From: Limnephilus marmoratus
Lineage: Eukaryota > Arthropoda > Insecta > Trichoptera > Limnephilidae
NCBI GenBank assembly: GCA_917880885.1
Contig: OU862908.1
Coordinates: 55,387,819-55,451,818 of the forward strand
DNA: 64,000 bases
Direction: 5' to 3'
Shown: positions 22,735 to 33,560 of the stretch, one piece after another
Layout: the number at the start of each line of letters is the position of its first letter
How positions within the stretch are numbered: the stretch's first letter is position 1
Made by a program: the position numbers and the translations under genes
Notes under the pieces: model-generated
The model's database searches: none
Told to the model about the DNA's origin: nothing
Seen by the model: the letters and a program-made list of their open reading frames with translations, nothing else

Positions 22735-23433
22735 TTTTCCAATAAGAGGTGTTATTTTGAATAGCCCGCTATTTTGGTATATGTCACTTTTGAAACTGTC
22801 ATTTTTTGACATTTGACAAGTAGAAACTACGCCATTAATAAAAATGGAACGATACATGCTTCAATAACGCGTTGAAATTATTAAAGTAAATTATTAGAGC
22901 AACAGTTACGGTGAATGGATTGCGCTATCGAGAGATAATTAATGTTTTTTTATAGCCGGAATTGGATGGTATTGATCTGGACAACGTTTACTTTCAACAA
23001 GACGGCGCCACGTGCCACACAAGCAACGAAACCATTGATCTTTTACGGAAAAAGTTTCCGGACTGTGTTATCTCTCGAAGAGGTGATCACAATTGACCAC
23101 CGAAATCTTGTGATTTAACACGTTGCGACTTCTCCCTTTGGGGCCTGTTGAAAGAGAAGGTCTACGCCAACAGTACAGTATCGATTCAAGACCTCAAAGA
23201 TGGAATTCGTGAGGCTATCGAGGACATACGACAAGCACTTTGCGATTTGGTTATGGAAAATTTCATGAAAAGGATATGGTCCTGTAAGCGTGGTCGTGGT
23301 GGTCATTTGCCTGGTGTTATTTTCCACTATTAACGGCATACCTTCCTCTTTATAATGAAATAAACATCCGATTATTTATATTAAAAAATGGCATTTTTCT
23401 TTGAATATCAAAATAACACCTCTTATTGGAAAA
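22735..23433 (+). mobile_element. Internally deleted mariner-like (IS630-Tc1-mariner) element
   Basis: Near-perfect terminal inverted repeats: TTTTCCAATAAGAGGTGTTA at 22735 and its inverse ending at 23433 (about 26 bp each). A start-like MERYMLQ...RVEIIK frame lies at about 22843, typical of the N-terminus of this family, but the DNA-binding region and first catalytic Asp are missing. The rest is the C-terminal half of a transposase. At 699 bp it is about half the length of a normal element. Confidence 0.85.
22959..23333 (+). pseudogene. Mariner-family transposase, C-terminal half
   Basis: Open frame with LDGIDLDNVYFQQDGATCHT, which includes the second catalytic Asp, then LLRKKFPD, PPKSCDLTRCDFSLWGLLK (region of the third catalytic residue) and a C-terminus ending GVIFHY. 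One in-frame TGA at 23094-23096 replaces the Trp normally found before PP. The N-terminal helix-turn-helix half is absent, so no active transposase can be made. Confidence 0.88.
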
Positions 23434-23656
23434 TCAGTCACAAAAACAACAAAAACATCATCATCGTGAGCTACATCTACTCCAATATTTTTTACGCCGT
23501 CAGGTCAACTTTTTCCTCGGCTTATGTGTCGCTTCTTCTGAGTTACCCATTTTATCATGATTTTTTTAGCGTCCCGTCATCTTGCATTCTTTCCGTGGCA
23601 AGTGCATTCATAATAATCTGCTGCTCAATTTAACAATCGAGTTCAAGTTTTATTCA

Positions 23657-24093
23657 TTTTGGGAGGCACGTATGGGTATTTATTGGATAACCAACACCTC
23701 TGCCATATGTCACCTTAAGTGGTTTGCTACGTTTGGTGACTTAGCAGGGGTGCCCGGGTTCATGGGGTGAGGTTTGTCAAGGTTTTGGCGGCCGATGTGT
23801 CTGCCCACCTGCTGCGTGGCAGGCCGGGTCGACAGAGACTGGTTGAGGAGGTCTTTTGACCCCTAGAATTGAATCCCTCGACCCATTGCCTTGAACCGCA
23901 GTTAAATTGATGGAATCATACGTCCGACACGCCGACCCCAGATTTCTACCCACCTATCATACCTATTTCCTTCCCAGAACTACCTCTTCTTCTTTTCCTT
24001 AAAAATCCTCTACACAGCATCTCCTAAGATGAAATAAACCCTGAGGGAAATTACTTTCCTAAGGGCCTTCTGTGTGGAGCTAATGTAAAAAAA
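23657..24093 (+). repeat. SINE-X, long subfamily
   Basis: Same ends as the short copies, but with about 115 extra bases after the GGTTTTGGCGGC block (CTGCCCACCTGCTGCGTGGC through CGACCCATTGCC). The 3' hairpin and a short A-run close the copy. Confidence 0.8.
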
Positions 24094-24242
24094 GTTAAGG
24101 TTTATTTTATTTATTAGTTGTCCATTTTCTTGCTTAGATCCAAAAACTCAACTATTGGTGATTTACGTGGTAGATTGGTGAACTCTATAACTCTACATAT
24201 AACCTTTTTTAACAGTGACTTTTCAGCTACAATAAACATTAC

Positions 24243-24660
24243 TTATTCATAAAATGGAACAGGATAGGTATTCTGTTCAAAATCCAATGCGGTACGCGTC
24301 AAATGTTCGTGTATTTGAGCTTCTTTATGGTATCGAAAATGTCGTTGAAAGTCAGAGTGACATTTCTGTCTGACATCTAGAAGCCACATAAAAATGAGAT
24401 ACAAAAATATTGCTTCTATTAAATCCAAGTTTAGTTGCTTCTTACCCATTTTCCGAAATTCATCGGCATAAAATCGTATTCCAATATTGGACGAGCTTAT
24501 AAAGTCACTGCCTCCGAGTTCGTTTACCGTTTGAATTGGAACATCATGCAACAAACCTTCGTCTTTCCTTTTTCTTTCCCGTCTCCTAAATTCTTTAGCT
24601 TAAATACATTCTCCAATATTGAACGAGCTAATAGACCCAATGTCTCTTAGTTAATGTTCT
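24243..24660 (-). other. Unrecognised minus-strand frame with internal 132-bp duplication
   Basis: A 103-codon frame (24554-24243) with ordinary composition; I do not recognise the protein. CCAATATTGG at 24481 and CCAATATTGA at 24613 anchor a diverged tandem duplication of about 120 bp that spans the frame's N-terminal part and the DNA upstream of it. Both copies keep similar residues on the minus strand (SSxNIG, EFR). It may be a remnant of a mobile-element gene. Confidence 0.3.
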
Positions 24661-24828
24661 CGTTTGAACTTCGTGCAACAGCATTTCTTAATCCTTTCTG
24701 AATTTGCTTTGCACGGCACGCGAGAGTATTGTCAATGTTATCCGTAAATCGTTGTCTATCACATTTCAAAGCGCAATTGCACCCATGTAGTTTTTTTTTA
24801 TATAAACAATAACATTATTATTCAATTT

Positions 24829-24990
24829 ATAAAAGTAGTTTTTTTTTTAAACAAGTTCGGCTATGTAATTATTATTACGGTGACAACTTTGATAAAGGCC
24901 TCAGAAAGCGAAACAGCTATCACGCGTAGGTAATAACAATTACACAGCAGAACTTGTTTATAAAGAAACTGTTTTTTTAAATTGAATAAA
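24829..24990 (+). ncRNA. Long hairpin with decayed hammerhead-like core
   Basis: AAACAAGTTCGGCTATGTAA (from 24849) pairs with the segment ending AGCAGAACTTGTTT (24958) over 29 positions with three wobbles or mismatches; TTATTCAATTT and AAATTGAATAA extend the stem outward. The apical part holds TTTGATAA, a weak stem, GCGAAAC and AGCTATCAC, which pairs with GGTGA. This looks like a hammerhead with a long stem I but a mutated CTGANGA box, so probably inactive. Confidence 0.45.
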
Positions 24991-26096
24991 AATATTATTG
25001 GGCATATAAAATAAAAAATAAATTGGAGTTCTCCAAATTAAACTTGATAACAATAAATAAATGATGGAAGTCTATAATATGGTAAAAACGGGGACATAAT
25101 TACGTCGAGTGGTTTGTGTAGATAACTGGGAAATGACTCCCACGAACACGAAGGTCCACTGCAATAAATATTTATGCAGGGGTGTGTACCGGAAAAACGG
25201 AAGCGTTAACTTATTTTAAAGGATTTAAACATAATTGCTGCAGAAGAAAAAAAATGTAATGTACAATATTCCAAGCCAAAGAAATGTAAATAACAAATCA
25301 CAACTTTTCGGTAACTCGAATAATTATACGCATAATCTTACATTCATAAAAGAGGGCGTAAATAAATGAAATCAAGTATAAAAAGATCAAGGCTCTCATT
25401 AACACTAAATTTTATCAACGTTGTCGCTCTCTTTTAGTAGCTATTGGTCACTTACGTCCCTTGGCTTATGACAATATAATATTTTCGCATGATTTTGTAA
25501 TATTCCTAAGTATGTAAATATTTTGTAATATTCCTAAGTATGTAATATTTTAAACAAGCATTGTTGTAAATAAAAAGCGAAAGAAATATTATGTGCCAAA
25601 CGTAGTAAGAATTTTCCCTTAACCCTTATCAAAGGCACTAGTTGTTCTCTTCAGAAAAAGTGTTTTTTTAACGTATTTAATTGTAATGATTGTATTTTTG
25701 CAAAATATATTTGTTTTTCTTCAGAGAACAGTGGTGTAATTTAAGTATGTAATTTAAAAATGTAATAACCCAAATATACGGAGAACCCTGATAATAATAA
25801 ATAGTGCATCAATATTTGTCAATTAAGCCCTAAGCAACAAGGAGGGAATAACCCAACATTACCAAAATAAAATATCAGTAATAACAAACCTTTTCATTTA
25901 TGTAAATTCATATATATTCATTTGAATTAAAAAATATCTTTTTAATATGTAACATCATTCGTAATTTTAATAATAAACTTTATAATTACCTTCACGTACC
26001 TTAAGATTAACAAAACAGAAACATTCATCATATAGAGACAATGTTGTGTACCCCTGCCAAATTGTGTATAAATACTGTGGAATAAGAATTTCAACT
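24991..26096. other. No gene seen
   Basis: AT-rich, with a short direct duplication (TTTTGTAATATTCCTAAGTA, about 25494-25550). Nothing coding recognised. Confidence 0.55.
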
Positions 26097-26190
26097 ACCA
26101 GTCTGAAAATGTCCGTAATAGGATGAAACCGGTCCTGGTGAAAATAAATAAGTGGGAGAAAGTACAAAAGTGTTTTAATTTCAAATTCTA
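26097..26190 (+). ncRNA. Hammerhead-like motif, family 2
   Basis: CTGAAAA (26103-26109), stem II GTCC/GGAT, GAA (26125-26127), stem III ACCGGT (26128-26133), C at 26134, and stem I ACCAG (26097-26101) with CTGGT (26135-26139). G8 of the core is replaced by A and one base separates stem I from the core, so this copy is probably impaired. The sequence to about 26190 is the same as each arm of the palindrome at 33332. Confidence 0.5.
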
Positions 26191-26238
26191 AATATGTGTG
26201 TATCGCTAAAGTAGGTAACTTGCATTTTTTTTTATATA

Positions 26239-27055
26239 TTACTAGCGATACCCGGCGAGCGTTGCAATGCCGCTCAACGTGTTTGTGTTTTTTTTTTTAG
26301 GTATTGAAGTACTTTAGGATACACATTATTTTTTTTTCCGTCTGATGCGTACATGAATAAAAATCAGAAGAGTGCCCGACGCGTGTGAGAATCACGGATT
26401 TTCCAAATTTATCCCTGCTATCTCCTACCGCTACTATATCTCCTTTGCAATCTCTTTCTCTGCACATCCTCCACCACTTCGTCGTTCCTCTCCTGCGTGT
26501 CCTTTCCCATGAATCCCCGTTCCCATCACCGTTTCCTTCCCGCGTTCCTTTCCCCTCCCGCGTTCCCCTTTCATCTTCCACGCCTCTCCCCCCTCCCGCG
26601 TCACCCCGTCCCAGACCTCCCACCTCCATTCCCTTTCAATTCCTTTCCACTTTCCCCATCCCCTTCTCTCTCTCGGAATCCTTTCCCTCTCTCTCCTCCC
26701 TATCGGCCGCTAAACTTTACACACAATTCTCACAAAATTTTCCAAATTTACCCCCCGCTATCCTGCCGCTTCTATGTCTCCTTTTCAATCCCTCCCTCTG
26801 CTCCTCTCTCGTCCCCTTCCCCGCCTTCCCCCGTCCCGAGTTTTCTTTACCCCTCTCGCGTCCACTTTCCAACTTCACCGCCTTGTGCCTTCCGCGAACC
26901 CACTCACTCCTTCCTTCGCTCCCTACCACTAAACTATATGAAATACACTTATTTTAAAAACCTTCGCGGGCGTGCGCACAACAACTCAACAATGTTTCAT
27001 TGCAATCGGATTAATGGTACACGACCGCATTCGCAACAAACAAAGAAACATTAAT
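26239..27055 (+). repeat. Pyrimidine-rich dispersed repeat, long copy
   Basis: Starts TACTAGCGATACCCGGCGAG, then GTTGCAATGCC, followed by more than 500 bp of C/T-rich sequence with repeated CGCGTTCC and CCTCCC units (26400-26930). It ends GCGTGCGCACAACAACTC...CAAACAAAGAAACATT, matching the end of the 28670 copy. The 190- and 185-codon Pro/Ser-rich frames are composition artefacts on the pyrimidine strand. Confidence 0.75.
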
Positions 27056-27716
27056 TTTTCTAATTTAATGATAAAAAAAATAAATATACTTTTTCTAAAA
27101 TCTACGAATTGCTACAACTATGAACCCCAGTTCCCAAGCATAGTGCCATAATCGCCAAGCGAATCACAAACCACACAAAAAGGATAATAAATTACATTGT
27201 CACTATTTTTTCTAAAACGATTCTTAAAAGATTGAATTATATTGTAAACCTCATCTAAAATATATTACATTTTATTTGAATATTTTCTCCGAAAAGTAAA
27301 AACGGTGATTTAATTATCATAAAGCGAAGATCTTTAAATAAACCTCCCAGATAAAAGTTGACGTTTTTCTAAAAACTTATCTTAATTATTCCAGTTTTTC
27401 ATACAAATCATTTACGAGGCGTCAAGGTCCCCAACCCCTTTTATATTCAGAAAATCTCATTAGGGCCTCAATTAATTAAACCTAAGGATTCCAAACTCCT
27501 ACTTAATTCGCTAATGCATTTGCAAATTAATGGACTTTACTCTTTAGATTAAAAAGAAACATTGCAGGCTAGAAAGTGAGAAGATATTCATTATAAAAAA
27601 TACGGTTTGCAAATCAGAGTGTCCTGGATTAGAATTCATAGAATCAGCTGTTGCTAAATTATTTTGGAATACCTACTAATGTTTATGCTGTGTAATCTTA
27701 ATATATAAAATCAGTA

Positions 27717-28268
27717 TCAGAAATTAAATATCTCGGAGTGATAATAGAACAACATATGAAGTGGAAGAGCCATATCTGTGAATTGGTTAAGCGTATCAGA
27801 AAGTGTATATATATATTCATAAGATTAAGAAATATTTTAAAACTCAACAATCTAAAAAGAGTATAATATGCACTAATCCAGTCATTAATTCAATATGGAA
27901 TTATTGTACTAACCCCAATCAAAGTGATCCAGAAACTAATCATTAAAGTAATCCTAAAGAAACCCTCCACTTATCCAACAGAAATGCTTTTCGCAGATTT
28001 CACGGTGCCTCGAGTAGAGAATATCTTCAAGAAAAATGCAATTATCCAAATTTACAAAGATAATATCATCAAGAAATTTGAAACTCACCAATCAAAAAGA
28101 TATGAAAACAACATCAAAATACCAAAATTTAATACCAAACTAATGCAAAACAATTATGTCTATTTAGGAATAAAGTTTTTCAACAACCTTCCCACTGAAA
28201 TAAAAAAAACCAAAGACATCAATATACTGAAACTTAAACTGAAGCTACACTTCATCAGCAATAATTAA
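27717..28268 (+). pseudogene. LINE reverse transcriptase, C-terminal remnant
   Basis: The frame encodes EIKYLGVIIEQHMKWKSHI, then the post-RT region (RIRKCIYIF, SLIQYGI, KVILKKPSTYPTEMLF) and a C-terminus LGIKFFNNLPTEIK. This is the region after the RT palm in non-LTR elements. One in-frame TAA at 27864-27866. The 5' part is absent, as in normal 5' truncation. Confidence 0.8.
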
Positions 28269-28662
28269 CTAAGTAATTACCTGTTTTTCTCTTTCTTTCT
28301 AATCTCTATTTTATTTAGATTTTTCGAATTTCTGTGCACAATATTTTAGTATGCAAACGTATCCTATGTATGTACACCTACACATATAGATGATCCAAAA
28401 GTCTCAATTGATCCTATTATATATTTACCTATTGCATAATGTTATTCTACTTCAGTTATAATTAGTGTAACTCGCTCATCAAGCACAAGAACTAGCTTCT
28501 TCTTAGGTGAGATTGCAATTTTTAAATAATTTCTGTACCGATATTTTGTAATTTATGTAACTCCACTGTACAATTATATATCTATATATTAAATAAAAAA
28601 ATAAAAATAAAAATAAAATAAAAAAAATAAAATAAAATAAAAAAATGAAAAAAATAAAAAAT
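28269..28662 (+). repeat. 3' UTR and (AAAAT)n tail of the LINE remnant
   Basis: AT-rich non-coding stretch after the stop codon, ending in ATTAAATAAAAAAATAAAAA-type repeats at 28592-28662. Confidence 0.65.
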
Positions 28663-28669
28663 TGAATCT

Positions 28670-29156
28670 TTCTTTGTTTGTCCCTTACGCTCTTCTAAAC
28701 CATTCATCCGAATGGGATGAAACTTTGGTGAGTTGTTGTGCGCACGCTTGCAAAGGTTTCTATATATACTAGTAAACTCTAGCATAATGAAATTTGTATA
28801 AAAAAATACAATACGTGGTTGCGTGAGTTGTTTGAAGAATGAGTGTAGTTTGTGACAAGAAAGGTGGTAGTGGATCCGGAGGGGGGAGGGAAACATAGGA
28901 AGATGGGTTTGCGGGAGGGTGGAGGGCTAGGAAGGTGAGGGAGAAAGGGAACGTGGGGGAGGGCGGGATGGGAACGCGGGAGGTTCGCGGGAGGAGGGGA
29001 GGCGGGGAAAGTGGAAGGGAAACGCGGGAGGGGAAGGGGACACGGGAGGAAAAGGGGACACGTGAGGGCAAAGGGGGCGGGAACGGGAACACGCAGAAAG
29101 AAACAATTTATTTTTTTATGTGACATTGCAACGCGTGCCAGGTAGGTACTCGCTAA
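28670..29156 (-). repeat. Pyrimidine-rich dispersed repeat, inverted copy
   Basis: Read on the minus strand it starts TAGCGAGTACCTACCTGGCA, CGCGTTGCAATG, passes a C/T-rich stretch and ends GCGTGCGCACAACAACTCACC...CAAACAAAGAAAGATT. It abuts the LINE tail at 28662. Confidence 0.75.
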
Positions 29157-30299
29157 TAACAGATATTTTGTAGACATTTAACATTTCATTTTCATAATAT
29201 TTTATTTAAGAAAGAACAAAATAACGATTATATTGTTGAGATTGTAGGTTTAGGAAGTTCGAGAAACACAAATCGAAAATACATTTTTCTGGTCAAAATA
29301 GGTTTGTCAGAAAAATATCTCATAGTGTATGATTTTTCGAAAAAATAAACAGTCGTGAGATGTGTTTTGTCGGTCATTCAAAATTGGTGATTGAAGATAA
29401 AATAAGTATATGATTTGAGAATAAAATAAAAAATAATAAATAAAAAAAATGTCTTAATATTTTTAATTAGTTTGAACGATTGTCCATTATAATTTTATCC
29501 ATCGGTAATTATAAATTGGTGTTGGTTTCAATCATTTAATTTATTTTCATATTCAAGAAATTTCCATTTCCGTCGTACGTAGAAAAGCTAAATAAATATA
29601 CGGAAATTCCACGTAAGCCTCTTTTGTGGCCGTTTTTCATTGTTGGAGCTAATATTCAGTGATTTAATTTGCATATTTAAACAACGTTTTGCGCCCTTGG
29701 GTAATTTTTCACAAAAAACGGCGCAGTAAAAATGATCCAATATTAATTGTAAAAACGCTAGAAAATATTCGCTGGTTTTCGGAATAATCTAGAATTAACG
29801 TTGCACATAAAACAAAGCTCTGATCTAAATGGGGGCGAAATGATAGTTTGCAATGATAAAGAATACAGTAAATGGGACCTTACCTTTTTCAGATCTCTTA
29901 GATTTGAATAAATGTTAAATGCCTTTATATGAATGAATAGCTTGTGAATAATTTACTACAAAGAAACGAGACACTATTATTTCGTGTTTTTTTAACAGAA
30001 TTTGAAAAATTCATCAAAAATTCAAGTTGTGTGAAAGTTCTGTTCAAGTTCTATTATACTTAAAATTTCGTCACGGTCCATTTGTTTGACGGAACTTGGT
30101 AGTAACACAACTCAAATATTCACAGAACTTTAATTTTAACTTTTAACCTGTTAATTGTGTTGTTTGTGCCAAGATGAAAGGAATTTGATCCAGAATCTGA
30201 TCAAGAATTTGATCAATAATCAAGATGAAAGTAATTTTTTTCGGAAAAAAAATTTAAATTTCATGAAAAATAAAAAATGCATTTATTGAAAATGAATTA
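29157..30299. other. No gene seen
   Basis: AT-rich with no supported feature. Confidence 0.55.
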
Positions 30300-30371
30300 T
30301 TGAAGAGTCTCAGCTGCTCCCTTCTGGAGACAGTGAGACTATGGCATCCCCAATTGGGGTATGTTGAGAGG

Positions 30372-30684
30372 AAAATTTCATATTATCTGGGTCATACGCT
30401 TCGAGGGGAGAAGTATCAATTGCACCATTTAATATTGAAAGGCAAGATAGAGGGTCGCCGAGGGCCTGGTAGGAGACAAATGTCTTAACTGCGTAATATA
30501 ATATATATATATATTATATTACGTATTAAGATATATTATATATAATATAATATATCTTAATACGTGAGTGGACCGGCATTAGAAGTGTGGAGGAGCTATT
30601 CCGGGACAGTGCAAGACAGAGAGACATTTTCAAGGGTGATCGCCAACGTCGGGGGGACCTGATTCGGCACACAAAGAAGAAGAA
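30372..30684 (+). pseudogene. LINE C-terminal fragment nested in SINE-A
   Basis: Encodes LGHTLRGEKYQLHHLILKGK, then IEGRRGPGRRQMS, and after an AT palindrome EWTGIRSVEELFRDSARQRD followed by a frame ending in Lys codons (a GAA/GAAG tail). This is the C-terminal tail of a LINE polyprotein (LGH-RG-KY, GKIEGRRGPGRR motifs). The palindrome at 30491-30565 splits the frame. Confidence 0.78.
30491..30565. repeat. Two abutting AT palindromes inside the LINE fragment
   Basis: GCGTAATATAAT... folds on itself (30491-30523) and ACGTATTAAGATATAT... to ATCTTAATACGT folds on itself (30521-30565). Both are near-perfect and almost pure A/T, so a cruciform is plausible. Confidence 0.85.
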
Positions 30685-31315
30685 GAGAGGCTGAAGGTAG
30701 TGGGGAGGGGAAGGGGGTGGGGAAGACGAAGGTGGGGAAGTACCTGGCTATTCAGATCTGGTCACTAAACACGGCTAAAGCCATTTCAAGCAACGTTTCA
30801 ATTCTGAATAGTGGTCTTATACCAGGGCGATACTGAGAGTATCTTCCACTCTGGAACGTGCCGCAAATATACTGTATGTCATTTTAAATGAATTAGTCGT
30901 AAAAAAAACACAAATTAATCAAATAAAATTTATTTTATTAATTTGTGTTTAAAATTATGATTTGAATACTCACTATCACAAATAAAAACAAATTTAAAAT
31001 GCTTACAAAAATCATAAATTATGTTGTAATGAAATTTGGAAAATCACTGAATACGATTAATAAATAATTCCCATTTCCCATTAACTACATCTGACAATTC
31101 CCATCAACAATCCGCAGTCTGATTGTGGACGGTCTACTAACGCAAGATGCAGGGTTGCTATATTACTTGATTAATGACGTTCGTGGCTGGTCGCGGATTA
31201 GCGTTTGCGTTTCAGTGTGGCAACTAAATGAATATTGCTAGTATTTAAAATCAAATTACAAGTAGTTCCTTCAACTTTAGAAATGTTCCGTAACCAGACC
31301 TAAATACTTTTTTGC

Positions 31316-31618
31316 TATCTCCTTCTCCATCACAAACATTATTCAGTTTAACATCGTGCCACAATAAGGCATTCTCCTTCTCCATCACAAACATTATTCA
31401 GTTTAACATCGTGCCACAATAAGGCATTCTCCTTCTCCATCACAAACATTATTCAGTTTAACATCGTGCCACAATAAGGCATTCTCCTTCTCCATCACAA
31501 ACATTATTCAGTTTAACATCGTGCCACATTAAGGCTATCACAAACATTTTTCAGTTTAACATCGTGACACAATAAGGGATATCACAAACATTCTTCAGTT
31601 TAACATACCACAATACAG
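31316..31618. repeat. 55-bp tandem array, 6 units
   Basis: CATCACAAACATTATTCAG recurs at 31328, 31383, 31438 and 31493 with exact 55-bp spacing; two shorter units follow at 31536 and 31580 (43-44 bp, lacking CTCCTTCTC). The 55-bp units are nearly identical, so the array is young. Confidence 0.95.
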
Positions 31619-32282
31619 GGATGTAGTACTCACTTTTACTTTGGGCAGTTACTCCCAAAAAAATATATATTATGAAAAACCCAACTTTTCCCAACTTGTT
31701 CTATCTTTTATTCTTCTTTTCATTCCGTACTTACTCTAGTGTAGCTTTCATGAGTGGCTTTAAATTTAACTTCCACTAATGATTCCTGTACCTTATGTAC
31801 TGTAAAGTTTTTCACTCATTATTTTCAGACTAACAGAATGGAGAAATAAAATCTAGTTCATTTAATTTCATTGATCTGTGGATATTTCGCCTAATATGAT
31901 GGAAGTGAAACGGTTTCATGATAAAAACGTATGATTCACACGTCGTTAATTCCCAACGACCGTTAAATCGGGAAGATTTTGTCTCAAATGTGAATTAAAC
32001 CCATTTAATATTGTTGGCAGACGTTAAACTTTAACGCGTCACCGCCTACCGAGGGAGATTGTCATTTTACTGCCGTGATAATGTGACATCCTGTATAAAT
32101 TATTACTTATAAACAATTCAGATGATACAAAATTTGTACAATATCTACACTTGTCGTTTAAATAATTCCTTGACACTCTGATCATATTAGCTATTTTAAA
32201 GTGGTTTTACCTTGTATTACTTGTGATTCTATAACAGATGATCCCCCGGTGTACTTTTCACAATATATTCAGTTTATGTGTA
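31619..32282. other. No gene seen
   Basis: Nothing recognisable. Confidence 0.55.
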
Positions 32283-32480
32283 TTATTTGTGATTTAGGGG
32301 AAGTACAGTATACCTACATATACAAAATATAGCTAAGTGTCCCTGAAGAGGTGTGCACAGAGGATTTACCGCAGAAAAACAAAAGTATAAACACAAAAAC
32401 ATAAAGTATAAAGATTCAAATGCATCAAGGATAAAATTACTTGTTTGTATACTGTATAATACGTACCTATGTATGTATGT
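32283..32480 (-). repeat. Dispersed repeat R2, copy 1
   Basis: Reverse complement matches 40925-41110, for example GGGACACTTAG(C/A)TATA and a preceding ATCCTCT(G/C)TGCA block. Non-coding. Confidence 0.5.
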
Positions 32481-32964
32481 ATAGCATATGAGCATGAAAA
32501 TCGATACTCTAAATAAATTCGTTTGATATCCATACCAACTTAAAATTAAATGTATTTTTGAAGTCGATTTTAGGTTTCAAATTGGTAAATAACGCACAAA
32601 CAATTATATTTTATAATAATTATTATTTCGGCCCTCTGTCGGGGGATGAACCGCGGTTTACCATTACTCAAGTAGGTGAAGGCAGCCCAGTGGAATAATA
32701 TAGTAAGCTTACAAAGTTACAATTCCACAACTATTTTCCCAAGATAAGCGACCATAACTGTTACATTTGTACAATAAAGAAAATTACATATCTGCTAGTG
32801 TCGTATAACCAGCGCACCATTCCAAAAGAAGTTTAAATTATTATCTAGAAATTGACTATATGTATATGCGTGAAATTTTTTTTTTGTTGAATTTGTATTT
32901 GTTTGATCATTTTTCGAAGAAGCTATTTGTCTTATTTTTTGTACATACACTATATCTTACTTAA

Positions 32965-33219
32965 TATTATAAACGCGAAAGTTTGTATGGATGTATGTGT
33001 GTTTGTTACTCTTTCTCGCAAAAACTATTGATTTTAATGAAGCCTTACAATAACATAGCTCATACATCAGAATAACACATAGGCTTTAATTTATAAAGCT
33101 AGCTGCTAGGAAGGGGGACGCGGGAGGGGAACGGGGACGCACGGGAAAGGTGATTCGGGAAGAAACAATGTATTTCTTTGAATATGGCATTGCAACGCAT
33201 GCCGGGAATCAGCTAGTTA
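32965..33219 (-). repeat. Dispersed repeat related to the TACTAGCTG family
   Basis: On the minus strand: CTAGCTGATTCCCGGCATGC, GTTGCAATGCC, a short C/T-rich part, then AAGCCTATGTGTTATTCTG and ACATACATCCATACAAAC, ending GTTTATAATATTAAG. It matches 58366-58622 almost throughout. Confidence 0.75.
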
Positions 33220-33331
33220 TTAATATTTTTCCATTGTTTGAAAACCATAAAGTGCATTTATAAGTAGTTTAGCTGATAACCTTTAAGGAACGGCGACGGC
33301 ACAAAAAGGCAATAAACATTAGTCCTATTGG

Positions 33332-33499
33332 AATTTGAAATTAAAACACTTTTGTACTTTCTTCCACTAATTTATATTTTACCAGGACCGGTTTCATCAT
33401 ATTACGGACATTTCAGTAATGTCCGTAATAGGATGAAACCGGTCCTGGTAAAATATAAATTAGTGGAAGAAAGTACAAAAGTGTTTTAATTTCAAATTC
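33332..33499. repeat. 80-bp-arm palindrome of hammerhead-like family 2
   Basis: Left arm 33332-33410 and right arm 33420-33499 are inverse copies with very few mismatches, separated by about 9 bases. Each arm holds GTCCGTAATA...GATGAAACCGG and the downstream sequence to TTTTAATTTCAAATT, so this is a head-to-head dimer of the unit at 26097. The minus-strand copy keeps CTGAAATGTCC at the core. Confidence 0.9.
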
Positions 33500-33560
33500 T
33501 AATACAATGGAATTCCACCACGAATTATCAGTGCAAAAACTAGACTCATTAAACATTAGT

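Larger units (their letters stand above)
30300..30931 (-). repeat. SINE-A copy interrupted by a LINE fragment
   Basis: 30300-30371 and 30685-30931 together make a SINE-A body lacking its tRNA head. GAGAGG occurs on both sides of the interruption (30366-30371 and 30685-30690), a likely target duplication. Confidence 0.8.

Noticed and set aside
22516..22857. 113-codon minus-strand frame with hydrophobic stretch
   Set aside because: It runs through the mariner left terminal repeat and non-coding DNA, and has no family resemblance; likely chance.
26385..27054. Long Pro/Ser-rich open frames (190 and 185 codons)
   Set aside because: They overlap in two frames on the pyrimidine-rich strand of a dispersed repeat. 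Length comes from lack of stops in C/T-rich DNA, and no domain is visible.
28769..29177. Pro-rich frames on the minus strand
   Set aside because: Same repeat family as 26239 in inverse orientation; composition artefact.
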